From: DASUPK01 sp963695805
GTDB taxonomy: Bacteria; Actinomycetota; Thermoleophilia; Solirubrobacterales; 70-9
Assembly (NCBI GenBank): GCA_963695805.1
Contig: CAVOHV010000012.1
Location: 1 to 64,000 of the forward strand
Reading direction: 5' to 3'
Length of the DNA: 64,000 nucleotides
In this document: piece after piece, positions 16,870 to 24,936 of the stretch
Layout: each line of letters opens with the position of its first letter
How positions within the stretch are numbered: the first letter of the stretch is position 1
The notes under the pieces: generated by a model
Seen by the model: only the letters and a program-made list of their open reading frames with translations
The model's database searches: none
What the model was told of the DNA's origin: nothing
Position numbers and translations under genes: made by a program

Positions 16870-17907
16870 TCAGGCCTCCCGCTCGAGCATCCAGGGGATG
16901 AGCTCATGCACGAAACGGCGCTCGGGTGAGTCCGGTACGTCGGCGAACGCGCCCTCGAACGCGTCATCAGCCGCCTTGGCGATCCCAAGGCCGAACTCGC
17001 GCGCGAAGTCGATGCTGCCGTGTCGGCGCATCAGCTCGAGGATCGTGGCGACGTCGCCCGGAGTGCGCTGCTGGCGCTCCATGGCCAGAAAGCGCCCGAC
17101 CGCGCGGTGGTCGTCGCCGCGCGCCTCACGCAGCAGGTGGATGACCATCAGCGTCCGCTTGCCCTCGTAAAGGTCGCCGCACGACTCCTTGCCGTACTTC
17201 GACTCGTCCCCCACGAGGTTGAGGAGGTCGTCTCGGATCTGGAAAGCCGCGCCCAGGTAGAAGCCGAAGCGCACCAGCGGATCGAGGTCCGCGCGGTCCA
17301 AGGTGCCGATCAGAGCCCCCACCCGCAGCGGATGGATCGTCGTGTACCAGCACGTCTTATGCATGATCAGGTCCAGGTAGTCGTCGGGCTCAAGCTCCAA
17401 GGCGACGTCGCGACGCCAGCCCAACTCCCGCGCCTGGCCCTCGAGCGTCCGTCGCGCCATCAGGTCGAACTCGTCGCCGATCCGCGCTGCAAGTCGGCTC
17501 CCAAGCAGCCGCCGATTGTCGCGCAGCGCCTCTCCGGCGAGGATTGCGAGCGCGTCTCCGGCGTTGAGCGCCAGCGGGACGCCGTACTGGGCGTGGAGTG
17601 TCGGCAGGCCGCGGCGCAGCAGACTGGCGTCCTGGATGTCGTCGTGAACGAGGAACGCGTTATGGAGCAGCTCCAGCGCGACCGCCGACGGCAGCGCTTC
17701 ATCGAGCTCGGCGCCAAACGCGACCGCCGTCGCGAGGCAGAGCGCAGGGCGGATCGCCTTGCCGTCCCGGCGCGGATACTCACCGACCAGGTCCCAGAGG
17801 TATTGACGCGGCTCGGTGTCGGGCAGGTAGACCCTCATGGCCTCGTGGGTCACCGCGGCATAGTTGGCCAGGTCTGCCTCGATCGACGGCACCGCCACTC
17901 GGCTCAT
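16870..17907 (-). CDS. Trans-isoprenyl diphosphate synthase B
   Basis: 345 aa. First Asp-rich motif HDDIQDASLLRRG, with Phe four residues before the first Asp, a position associated with short (C15-C20) products. The second motif, QIRDDLLNLVGD, has Asn where DDxxD normally ends. KAIRPALCLAT and GKESCGDLYEGKRTLMVIHL are standard substrate-binding segments. The helix between the motifs reads KTCWYTTIHPLRVGA, shared with the paralogue in island A and unlike ordinary FPP/GGPP synthases. The ATG overlaps the stop of the phasin-like gene by four bases. It condenses IPP with allylic diphosphates, presumably to feed the adjoining oxidoreductase. Confidence 0.92.
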   Translation of the reverse strand: MSRVAVPSIEADLANYAAVTHEAMRVYLPDTEPRQYLWDLVGEYPRRDGKAIRPALCLATAVAFGAELDEALPSAVALELLHNAFLVHDDIQDASLLRRGLPTLHAQYGVPLALNAGDALAILAGEALRDNRRLLGSRLAARIGDEFDLMARRTLEGQARELGWRRDVALELEPDDYLDLIMHKTCWYTTIHPLRVGALIGTLDRADLDPLVRFGFYLGAAFQIRDDLLNLVGDESKYGKESCGDLYEGKRTLMVIHLLREARGDDHRAVGRFLAMERQQRTPGDVATILELMRRHGSIDFAREFGLGIAKAADDAFEGAFADVPDSPERRFVHELIPWMLEREA

Positions 17908-18647
17908 TCCGCAACCTCGAGGCGGACGGGAAGGCTGACCTCGGGCATGCCGGTTGCCAGGATGTAACCGTAGTAGGCGCCGGGGCGCGTCCCTTCTGGC
18001 ACGGCGACGGTGACGACGACCTCGTGGCTGGAGCGAAGGTTGAAGCTGTCGAGCGTTGGCGGCTCGAAGCTCGCCGCTCGCGCCTCGACTGTGGCGCCGT
18101 CGTGGGCGGTGAAAGCCGTCGCGCCCAGGCGGGCCGGGGGCCCGGGCGGACCGTCGAGGATGTGCACCCACGCCCGTCCGGACTCCGGATGGCCCGGCTT
18201 CACCGGGCCGAGCCGCAGCGGCTGGTCGTCGGCATGAACGCCGGTGTCTCGCTCGGCAACGCCCGCCTCGGCGCCGTCCACGGCGGCGTCGAGGAGAACG
18301 CGCATCCATTCGCCCCACAACTCGAGCAGACGTTCGCCATCCGCCCGCAGGCGGCGAACCTCACGCGCCCTATGAGCCTCCTTGTCCGGCCCCGTGACGG
18401 GGTCCGCGCCCGCGCTGTCGTCTACGTCGTGATCCGCGTCCGCTCCGTTGAGCGCATCCGCACCGTTTCCCTCGGTCCCGTCAACCGGCTGTGCCGGGAG
18501 GTGGAAGGAAGACTGCGGCCGCGCGCCGAGCCGGCCCACCTCGAGAATGCGCTCGACCACGGCCGCCGCGGCATCTAGGCCGGCGCGCTGGACGTCGGCC
18601 ATCGTTCGCAGAGCAGCCAGCGGGTCGAACGGGTCTCGCTCAGGCAC
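17904..18647 (-). CDS. Phasin-like / beta-sandwich protein B
   Basis: 247 aa from a GTG that overlaps the FAD oxidoreductase gene by eight bases. Helical N-terminus (FDPLAALRTMADVQRAGLDA and on), an Asp/Gly/Ala-rich linker, a second helix (RLLELWGEWMRVLLDAAVDG), then a beta domain with VVVTVAVPEGTRPGAYYGYI and a final SLPVRLEVAE strand. Architecture and position equal those of the protein at 5366-6145, although sequence identity is low. There is no export signal. It is probably a structural partner of the oxidoreductase/synthase pair; that role is inference. Confidence 0.75.
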   Translation of the reverse strand: MPERDPFDPLAALRTMADVQRAGLDAAAAVVERILEVGRLGARPQSSFHLPAQPVDGTEGNGADALNGADADHDVDDSAGADPVTGPDKEAHRAREVRRLRADGERLLELWGEWMRVLLDAAVDGAEAGVAERDTGVHADDQPLRLGPVKPGHPESGRAWVHILDGPPGPPARLGATAFTAHDGATVEARAASFEPPTLDSFNLRSSHEVVVTVAVPEGTRPGAYYGYILATGMPEVSLPVRLEVAE

Positions 18648-20661
18648 GAGCGACAGCTCCAGGATCGCCTGCTCCGAGCGGTCGGTAGCCGCCCGACGTA
18701 CCCTCGTCGAGGCGTAGTTCCTTGATCGCGTTCGCCGCCTGTAAACCGCCGAGCGTCGCCGCCTCGATGCAGCCGGCGTTCAGCCCGGTGTCGATCCAGT
18801 CACCGGCCAGGAAGAGGTTGTCGAAGCCGCTGCCGTCGGCGCGCAGCCGGTGCCCGCCGGTTCCCGGCAGCGATTGGACGTAGCGGTCGGACGGATCGAC
18901 GTTGGCGCGCCAGTATTGGCAGTCGAAGCGCGCCTGTCCGGAGGCGGCCGCTGACGTGGGCCCGTGCCCGCAGAGCAGGTCCCACCGAAACCCGCCGTCG
19001 GCGTCCACGCCCCCCGGCCACAGCATCGGACCGCGGTTTTCGAGGAATCGCACCGCATTGGCCCGGACGACCTCGCGTGGCTCCGCTGTCTCGCGAATCG
19101 CCGTCTCGGGCAGCGCCGCGCAGAACGACGTTGCGGTCAGTGGCCGCTCGTCGTCGGGCCAGTCCTCGAAGGGGAGCGTCTGGCTTTGTGAGGCGAAGGT
19201 GTCGAATGGCTCACCGCATCCGGTCACGGTCGCGGCCGCTGAGCGCCAGCCCAGGGAACGCTCGTCGACGCGCAACCAGGTCTGGAACGCCTGGGTGGCG
19301 ACCGTGCCGATGCGTTCGACCATCGATCGCCAGGGCTCACTTGCGTCGAGCAGCTCGCCGCATGTGTGCGGCAACATCCCCACGGACACCGCGAGCACCA
19401 GCGTGTCGTAATCGTGGCCCGCGGCCAGGGTCACTCGCGCCGCGTCGGGCCAGCCGCAGTTATGTGATTCGAGGTCGTGGCCGAGCAGCTTCTCGCCTGC
19501 GTCGAGCTGAGCCAGATCCGGTCGATCGGCGAACACGGGAAGACCGCGGATCCGGACCAGTGGGTCATAGTCGTCACCGGGCACTTTCGCCTGCCGCCCC
19601 AGGCTGACCGCGCTCACCGACCGTCCGTCCGGCGTCAGGTGGAGGTGGTCGAGACGATGAAAGAAGCGAAATCGCACGCCTCGCAGACGGAGCGCCTGAT
19701 ACAGCGGCGCGAAGACGACGTCGCCCATCCCGGCCCTCATCTTCCAGAACATCGCACCCTTGTAGTCGAGGAACATTCGCATCGTGAGATGGAGCGCCAG
19801 GCCCGCCGGGAAACGCGGACGGGTCGGGTCGCCGTCCTCGTAGGCGAACGAGAGGTCGTAGTGGCCGCGCACGAGCGGCGAGTCGATCGCGCGCCGCGAC
19901 GCGCCATGCCGGGTGAGCCAGTCGCGCAGATCGAGGTGGTCAACGGCGTTGTAGCCGCGGACGGTCAATCGATCAGCGACCGTCCCGCGCAGCATCGTCA
20001 GCATGAGCTCGGTGAACTCGCTGCTCCTCTGAGCGGCTTCCCCATTTCGGGCCACCGCGCGCAGCCCGGCCCGGGCGCCCCGCAACAGCTCGGCGCCGGG
20101 CGACGCGCCACCTGGAGCGAGTGCGGGATGGCTTGGGGATGACGTCAGCACCGCTCTGGGCAGCGCCGTCGGATCCGAGTCCAGCGAAACCCCGAACCGC
20201 CCGACCAGCGTCAGCCCGCGTTCCAGGAAGTCAACGGCGCTGAGCTCATCGCCACCAATCGCTCCTCCCGGCAGCCGGTCGTTCTCGGGGAACTGGGCTA
20301 GCCAGAGCGAGGAATCAGTCTCGTCGGGACGCCCGAGCCCGATTGCGCTCGCGGGGACGAACGCGTCGCGCCAGTCTTGGATCGGGCAGGCTGGATCGCT
20401 GCTAGGTCGATCGAGCTCCTGATAACAGGAGCGAAGCAGCCGGAAGGCGTTGTCGTAGAAACCGAGCCACACGTGCAGCCCGTGCTCTTCGATACGCCCG
20501 TTGGGCCCGCGGGACGACGCTCCCTTTCCGCCCAGGCGCCAGCCGCGCTGATAGACGGTGACTTCCGCCGGCTCGCCGTCGGGGTCGCTCAGGCGCCAAG
20601 CAGCGGCCAACCCGGCCATGCCGCCGCCGAGGATGACGATGCGCCGCCGATGACTGCCCAC
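18640..20661 (-). CDS. FAD-dependent oxidoreductase B, phytoene-desaturase/COG3349-like
   Basis: 673 aa from the GTG at 20661, 14 bases after the previous stop with GAGG upstream; an in-frame ATG at 20733 would overlap that gene by 59 bases. Rossmann motif RIVILGGGMAGLAAAWRLS at residues ~7-25, then GWRLGGKGASSRG and RIEEHGLHVWLGFYDNAFR. The C-terminal FAD block is FDNLFLAGDWIDTGLNAGC. It is the island B counterpart of the 733-aa protein at 6160. Both keep RCxxELDR-type and RGHYDLSFAYEDGD-type blocks. Predicted to oxidise or desaturate an isoprenoid; the substrate is not shown by sequence. Confidence 0.88.
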   Translation of the reverse strand: MGSHRRRIVILGGGMAGLAAAWRLSDPDGEPAEVTVYQRGWRLGGKGASSRGPNGRIEEHGLHVWLGFYDNAFRLLRSCYQELDRPSSDPACPIQDWRDAFVPASAIGLGRPDETDSSLWLAQFPENDRLPGGAIGGDELSAVDFLERGLTLVGRFGVSLDSDPTALPRAVLTSSPSHPALAPGGASPGAELLRGARAGLRAVARNGEAAQRSSEFTELMLTMLRGTVADRLTVRGYNAVDHLDLRDWLTRHGASRRAIDSPLVRGHYDLSFAYEDGDPTRPRFPAGLALHLTMRMFLDYKGAMFWKMRAGMGDVVFAPLYQALRLRGVRFRFFHRLDHLHLTPDGRSVSAVSLGRQAKVPGDDYDPLVRIRGLPVFADRPDLAQLDAGEKLLGHDLESHNCGWPDAARVTLAAGHDYDTLVLAVSVGMLPHTCGELLDASEPWRSMVERIGTVATQAFQTWLRVDERSLGWRSAAATVTGCGEPFDTFASQSQTLPFEDWPDDERPLTATSFCAALPETAIRETAEPREVVRANAVRFLENRGPMLWPGGVDADGGFRWDLLCGHGPTSAAASGQARFDCQYWRANVDPSDRYVQSLPGTGGHRLRADGSGFDNLFLAGDWIDTGLNAGCIEAATLGGLQAANAIKELRLDEGTSGGYRPLGAGDPGAVARA

Positions 20662-20674
20662 GAGGCCTATCGCC

Positions 20675-21088
20675 TCAGGGCGGCGTGTCACCGACGACGT
20701 AGACCCCGATTTCGTCGAGCAGGCAGGCGCCATTGGGGTCGCAGAGCGAACCCGTATATGTGCCGCTGCAGGCGCCTTCAGGTGGCCGGACCACCAGGAG
20801 AACTTCCGTCGCCACGCCTGCCTTCACCCCTGCTGGCACGACGGCCAACGCTTCGGGCGGGAGCTGATCGCGGTCCCAATTGGAAAAGGGTCCAGGATGC
20901 AGATCGGTCGGGGCCTGTTGAGATGGGACCATCACGGCCTCCTTGTTGAAGCTCCTGCGTCCGCTCTCGACGTCGGCCAGGTCCAACCACACGACGACGA
21001 TGTCGCTGGCCGCCTTGATCGAGGCTTGAGCCACCGATAGCCAGGCCCGCACCCCAGCTGCCACCAGGTCATCCAGCGGCCCCGCCAT
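20675..21088 (-). CDS. Small phasin-like protein with beta C-terminus
   Basis: 137 aa. The start ATG shares one base with the previous stop (TGATG), so translation is coupled. N-terminal amphipathic helix (LVAAGVRAWLSVAQASIKAA), then beta-type strands (TEVLLVVRPPEGACSGTYTG, EIGVYVVGDTPP). The GTYTG turn followed by a terminal strand resembles the C-termini of the two larger proteins at 5366 and 17904, so this looks like a compact member of the same family. No export signal. Unknown function. Confidence 0.7.
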   Translation of the reverse strand: MAGPLDDLVAAGVRAWLSVAQASIKAASDIVVVWLDLADVESGRRSFNKEAVMVPSQQAPTDLHPGPFSNWDRDQLPPEALAVVPAGVKAGVATEVLLVVRPPEGACSGTYTGSLCDPNGACLLDEIGVYVVGDTPP

Positions 21089-21384
21089 CAGGTCTCGGTT
21101 CCGTTTCCTTTGGAATCGCGGGACTCGGTTCCGGTTCCGCCGGACTCGGCGAGAGTCTGCAGCACAGCGACATACGTAGTCCACGCCTGGACGGTGTCGC
21201 GCGCGGCCTGGGTGTAGGTCCTGGTGCTCAGCTCCAACCACTTGCCGGTATCGCCGGGCGAATCCCCAGTGAGCTGCGCGCCGGCCTCCTTGGCGAGGTC
21301 GGCATAAGCGTCGATTGACGCCTGTGCCGCCGACGTGGCGTCATCGATCGCCTTGGCGAGCCGGGCTTCCTTGCTGTCGGCCAT
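21088..21384 (-). CDS. Phasin-like helical protein
   Basis: 98 aa, Ala-rich and entirely helical (DDATSAAQASIDAYADLAKE, TQAARDTVQAWTTYVAVLQT), ending in a polar Ser/Gly/Thr tail. Composition and heptad-like spacing are those of phasins or other amphipathic granule-coat proteins. It is the second gene of the island B operon, six bases after the 389-aa gene and coupled to the next. Family membership is by pattern only. Confidence 0.68.
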   Translation of the reverse strand: MADSKEARLAKAIDDATSAAQASIDAYADLAKEAGAQLTGDSPGDTGKWLELSTRTYTQAARDTVQAWTTYVAVLQTLAESGGTGTESRDSKGNGTET

Positions 21385-21390
21385 CGTGGA

Positions 21391-22560
21391 TTACCCCCCG
21401 TGGGAGTTTAGTGGCCCGCTGGCGTCGCGGCAACCGACGGCGGCGTTGATCACCTGGTCTATCCAGAAGGTGTCGCAGGCGACGGTCGGCCATTCCGCCA
21501 GCAGGGGGTCCTTGAAAAGGATCGCCTTCTTCGCGCTCACCCGCGTGCGCCCCTGCTGTTCGCCGGTAGTGACCCGCCGGACGTCGAGGGCGCCCTCGTC
21601 GACCAGGATGGCCTTCGTCTCTTTGAGCAGCGCGTAGTCCAGATGGACCCAACTGGGATCGTTCGCATCCTGGATCGTGTAGGTGAACCGCAGTGGTGTC
21701 ACGAGCGTGTTCCCAGGCGTGAAGTCGACAGTCTCGACGAGGTCGCGTCGCCATCCGTTAGAGCGCTGCTCATCGATGGCCGAGGGGTCTTTCCACGGGA
21801 TCATCGCTTTTTGGTAGGCGCTGCATTCATGCCAGCGCGTCGGATCGCAGAAGTCCCGCAGCTCACCCGGGCTGTCATCCGTATGGAACTCCACGGTCAC
21901 CCCGACGGCTTCATAGGGGCCTTTTTTTACGACCTCGCGGTCGTTGCAGAGCGGCTTTTCGATCTCGGCCTGGGTGAGTCGCAGGGCGTCTGCGGCCTGC
22001 TGGGCGAATACACGCCATGGGTGGGGCCGCCGAGGGATACCCCTCAGCCGACCGGCCGAATCGAGCGCACGCCGCACCGTGACCACCGCGGCTCCTACCT
22101 CCGCCTCAGGGACTCCAGCTTGCCTGACGAGCGCCTCGTGCAGCGTGTCGAGGGCCGCGCCATGAGCCGCAAGCTGGCCCCCCCGCCGACCGGCGAACCG
22201 GACCAGGGAATCGAGCACCAAGAGGCGGGGCACGTGGAGGCTGTCCTCTTCAACCGCCGCGGCGAGCGCCTCGATCGCGTCGTCGGGGCCGGCAAGACCA
22301 AGCCCGGCGCGGGAATCCGAGGGGAGAGCGGCGGAAAAGGCGCTGACGGCGGCGACCGTCGACCCCTGAGCGCGCCGCTGCTCCGCCACCTCCTCGTCGA
22401 ATTGCCGAGTCGTCTCGTCGCCGGCTTCCGCCACGTTCAGAACATACTCGCGATGTCGCGCCAATTCCCAGGCCGACGTCTCTTCGCTGTCCTGCCGGGC
22501 TTTGCGGGTCCTAGTCGGTGGGGTCCCCGCTTCGTTTCCGACGCCTCTCAGATTTCGCAC
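21391..22560 (-). CDS. Unknown 389-aa protein heading island B operon
   Basis: GTG start 75 bases from the third tRNA half. The N-terminal ~210 residues are helical and Ala-rich (AWELARHREYVLNVAEAGDE, RLLVLDSLVRFAGRRGGQLA). The C-terminal ~170 residues are mixed alpha/beta with many aromatics (AVGVTVEFHTDDSPGELRDF, TPLRFTYTIQDANDPSWVHL, CDTFWIDQVINAAVGC), faintly like a START/SRPBCC-type lipid-binding fold. I recognise no motif. It is followed by two phasin-like genes, so it is probably part of the same assembly. The exact start is uncertain. Confidence 0.7.
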   Translation of the reverse strand: MRNLRGVGNEAGTPPTRTRKARQDSEETSAWELARHREYVLNVAEAGDETTRQFDEEVAEQRRAQGSTVAAVSAFSAALPSDSRAGLGLAGPDDAIEALAAAVEEDSLHVPRLLVLDSLVRFAGRRGGQLAAHGAALDTLHEALVRQAGVPEAEVGAAVVTVRRALDSAGRLRGIPRRPHPWRVFAQQAADALRLTQAEIEKPLCNDREVVKKGPYEAVGVTVEFHTDDSPGELRDFCDPTRWHECSAYQKAMIPWKDPSAIDEQRSNGWRRDLVETVDFTPGNTLVTPLRFTYTIQDANDPSWVHLDYALLKETKAILVDEGALDVRRVTTGEQQGRTRVSAKKAILFKDPLLAEWPTVACDTFWIDQVINAAVGCRDASGPLNSHGG

Positions 22561-22634
22561 CGGGTTTCGCGGTCAGGCTGCGGGTCTAGCGCCGGGCCTC
22601 GAGTGGACCGACTCGGCCGGAACGGCGGCGAGGG

Positions 22635-22679
22635 ATCATAATCCGCGTGTCGGGGGGTTCGAGTCCCTCCTCCGGCACC
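22635..22679 (+). other. tRNA(CAT) 3' half, copy 3
   Basis: ATCATAATCCGCGTGTC, a G-run, TTCGAGTCCCTCCTCCGGCA, then CC. Unlike copies 1 and 2 it is followed directly by a tRNA-style terminator and lacks the long flanking repeat. It therefore best represents the original chromosomal 3' end of the tRNA gene. The upstream bases do not form a D-arm or 5' acceptor strand, so it is not an intact tRNA. Confidence 0.8.
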
Positions 22680-22685
22680 TAGAAA

Positions 22686-22707
22686 GCCTCGCTAAGCGGG
22701 GTTTTTG
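22686..22707 (+). terminator. Rho-independent terminator after tRNA half
   Basis: Stem CCTCGC / GCGGGG with loop TAA, followed by TTTTT. It sits seven bases after the tRNA 3' end, as expected for a tRNA transcription unit. Confidence 0.75.
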
Positions 22708-22760
22708 CGCACGGTCGCCGTGTAGGGCATCGCCTTCTTGCTGGAAACAAACGGAACGGA

Positions 22761-23162
22761 ATGAACGTCATGGAAAAGGCTCCATCTCGGATGATTGACG
22801 AGAGGATCAAGGAGCTGGGCGACTGGCGGGGCGAGATGCTCTCCCAGATCCGGACCTTGATCAAGCAAGCCGACCCCGAGGTGGTCGAGGAGTGGAAGTG
22901 GGTGAAACCCACGAACCCCGGGACGCCGGTGTGGTCTCACGACGGATTGATCTGCACCGGCGAGACGTACAAAAACGTCGTGAAGATGACCTTTGCCAAG
23001 GGGGCCGCACTCGAGGACCCATCAGGCCTCTTCAACTCCAGCCTCGCCGGTAACACCAGACGCGCCATTAACTTCCACGAGGGCGAGAAGATTGACGAGG
23101 AGGCATTGAAGGCCCTTATTCGCGAGGCCGTGACGCTGAACGAAGCACGCGCCCACGGCTGA
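22761..23162 (+). CDS. DUF1801 domain protein (YdhG-like)
   Basis: 133 aa. The DUF1801 signature is clear: IRTLIKQADPEVVEEWKWVK, then PVWSHDGLICTGETYKNVVK, a glycine-poor strand, and the C-terminal helix DEEALKALIREAV. The fold is frataxin-like and the biochemical role is not established. First gene to the right of the tRNA-half boundary, so probably ordinary chromosome. ATG at 22761 with GGAACGGA just before; internal Met at codon 4 or 11 is possible. Confidence 0.88.
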   Translation: MNVMEKAPSRMIDERIKELGDWRGEMLSQIRTLIKQADPEVVEEWKWVKPTNPGTPVWSHDGLICTGETYKNVVKMTFAKGAALEDPSGLFNSSLAGNTRRAINFHEGEKIDEEALKALIREAVTLNEARAHG

Positions 23163-23196
23163 CACGGCGACCGCCGGATCGGGACCGCGATCGCGC

Positions 23197-23658
23197 CTAG
23201 CTCGCGGCGGCGCCGTTCGCCATCACCCTGAGCTCGATGTTGCCGCGGGTGGCGTTGGAGTAGGGGCAGACGAGCTCCGCGGCCTTGACCAGCTCGACCG
23301 CGGTCGCGTCGTCCTCGATAGCAGGGAGCGTGACGTCGAACTCGACGCCGAGCTCAAACCCGCGGTCCTCGTTCGGATAGAGGGACACCTTGGAATCGAT
23401 CGCAACGTCCCCGGCGTCCACCTTCCGGCGCCGCGCCACCGCGCCCAGCGCGCTCTCGAAACAGGCGGCGTAACCGACGGCGAAGAGCTCCTCGGGGTTC
23501 GTACCCCCTCCCTCTCCGCCCATCTCGGTCGGGGCACGGAGGTCGACCTCGAGCGCCCCGTCCGACGTGCGGCCGTGGCCCTGAATCCGCCCGCCGGTGA
23601 CGTGTGCCTCGGCGGTGTAGAGGGCAGCGCGCGTAGGGTTAGTAGCCACCACCACCAC
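23197..23658 (-). CDS. OsmC/Ohr family organic hydroperoxide reductase
   Basis: 153 aa. Both peroxidatic Cys contexts of the Ohr/OsmC fold are present: VGYAACFESAL and ELVCPYSNATRGN. Members reduce organic hydroperoxides with lipoylated or thiol donors in the cytoplasm. Four consecutive GTG codons (23658 to 23649) could start translation; relatives begin near ATNPTRAALYTA, so the later ones are as likely. It overlaps the 3' end of the frameshifted lipoprotein gene upstream. Confidence 0.92.
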   Translation of the reverse strand: MVVVATNPTRAALYTAEAHVTGGRIQGHGRTSDGALEVDLRAPTEMGGEGGGTNPEELFAVGYAACFESALGAVARRRKVDAGDVAIDSKVSLYPNEDRGFELGVEFDVTLPAIEDDATAVELVKAAELVCPYSNATRGNIELRVMANGAAAS

Positions 23659-24209
23659 CGCTTGAACCGGACGTGGTCGTCGTGGGCTGCGCCGCGGCCG
23701 TGACCTGGTTCCCGGCGGTGTTCAGCGTGAACCAACTGCCGCCGAATGCCGTCGAGCCCTGACCGTTTGCGTCGCCGGGCTTCTGGTCCATCACGAACGT
23801 GTACAGCGGATGTCCGTTGTACGTGACCTGTGCGTTTCCGTCGGAGCGGGGTGCCGTGCCCAGCAACGAGGCATTCAGCCCGGCGCCGGCCGTCGGCTTA
23901 CCGCTGTCCCGAAGCGGGGGCCACGCGGTCGCGCAGGCGCCTGAGCAGGCGCTCTTCAGTGCCCGAGTCCGCCCCGAACAGGTAGAGGGTGCGCCCCTGT
24001 GAATCGACCAGGACCGTGCCCAGGCTGCCCACCTGCGCCGTGCCGACGGTGGCCGCCTGCCCGGAGGGGGTCTTGGGGGGCGCGGTCGCTGCCGAGGCGC
24101 TCCCCCCGTTGTCGCTGCCGCCGCCACACCCGGCGACGGCCAGGGCCACCACCGGTAGGGCCACCGCCCCGGCGAGAAATCTGATCGGTTTGCTGCGAAT
24201 CACGCTCAC
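23639..24209 (-). pseudogene. Secreted-repeat lipoprotein (Lipoprotein_15 type), frameshifted
   Basis: The first frame gives a lipoprotein signal (FLAGAVALPVVALAVAGCGG) and one repeat start, LGTVLVDSQGRTLYLFGADS. The other frame continues with KSACSGACATAWPPL, QVTYNGHPLYTFVMDQ and a Thr/Ser/Gly-rich tail ending GGGGGY. The frames switch near 23955-23970, where removing two bases restores SGTKSACSG. The family is a cell-surface lipoprotein repeat of unknown role, common in Actinobacteria. This is probably a sequence error rather than real decay, since both halves are well conserved. Confidence 0.85.
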
Positions 24210-24340
24210 TCCTTCTGTTGTGAGTCATCGATGTTCGGTGTCGGGCGCGCATCTGTCGTCGGCCTGCAGAGGGCTCTTTCGCGTACGCCGAGGGAGGTAT
24301 TCCCTGCGGACAGCCCCACCGTCGTGTGCCGTGGCGCTGC

Positions 24341-24934
24341 TCAAGGCGCGAAGGCCGAAACGGCCCGGCGCAAGGTGGCCTCTTGCTGGTGCCAGCTGGA
24401 GGTCGGCGCCGCCGCAACCACCACGCCACTCGATCCTGCACCTGACGCGAAACAGGCAATCTCGCGGTAAGTCGCCCTCGAGGTCGTGTAGTCGTCGATC
24501 ACGCAGGAGCCGTGCCCTCCCCGGAAGGGCAAGCCGGTCGAGGAGGCGATCAGATGCACGCTTCGATCTCCCTCGTCGCGGTTGTGGTCCGACCGGAAGC
24601 TGGCCCAGTTCTCGAGCGTCTCCTCCCCCTGCCGAGGGGTCGCGTTCAGGTAGCCGACGATGTCATCCTCATCCCCGCCCCGGAGGAGACCGGCCGTCGC
24701 CGTGCCAGGGTCGGTCTTGAGCGGTCTCCATCCGGGCGGATACGAGAGCGTCGCGCCGCCGCTGATTCGGGTGACGTTCCAGTCGGCCGGCGCCGGGGCG
24801 GGCCGCAGCCAGGCGAACGCCCCGGCCGAGGGGCCCTGACTCCTTTGATCACCGGGGGTCAGGCCGACGAACACGCCCAACAAGATCAGGACGACCGCGG
24901 TCGCGCCGATCGCGGCTGTTGCTCGCCTGCTCAC
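24341..24934 (-). CDS. Membrane-anchored extracellular protein, unknown
   Basis: 197 aa from a GTG two bases after the preceding lipoprotein stop, so cotranscribed. One N-terminal hydrophobic segment (AAIGATAVVLILLGVFVGL) acts as signal or anchor. The rest is a soluble alpha/beta domain with GATLSYPPGWRPLKTDPGTA, a pattern seen in secreted PsbP/Mog1-like modules, and two cysteines (GSCVIDDY, EIACFASG) that could form a disulfide. No enzyme motif. Confidence 0.72.
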   Translation of the reverse strand: MSRRATAAIGATAVVLILLGVFVGLTPGDQRSQGPSAGAFAWLRPAPAPADWNVTRISGGATLSYPPGWRPLKTDPGTATAGLLRGGDEDDIVGYLNATPRQGEETLENWASFRSDHNRDEGDRSVHLIASSTGLPFRGGHGSCVIDDYTTSRATYREIACFASGAGSSGVVVAAAPTSSWHQQEATLRRAVSAFAP

Positions 24935-24936
24935 CC

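Noticed and set aside
5366..21384. Encapsulin or gas-vesicle system
   Set aside because: No encapsulin shell (HK97-fold) or GvpA-like protein is present; only phasin-like helices and beta domains are seen.
4303..22560. Ordinary carotenoid (crt) cluster
   Set aside because: There is no phytoene synthase, lycopene cyclase or typical CrtI-length desaturase; the FAD proteins are longer and of the COG3349 type.
4106..22634. Prophage or conjugative element
   Set aside because: Despite att-like repeats there is no integrase, portal, terminase, relaxase or replication gene.
22610..22679. Complete tRNA at the third half-tRNA copy
   Set aside because: A GCCGGAA-like 5' strand lies upstream, but only about 13 bases separate it from the anticodon, leaving no D-arm.
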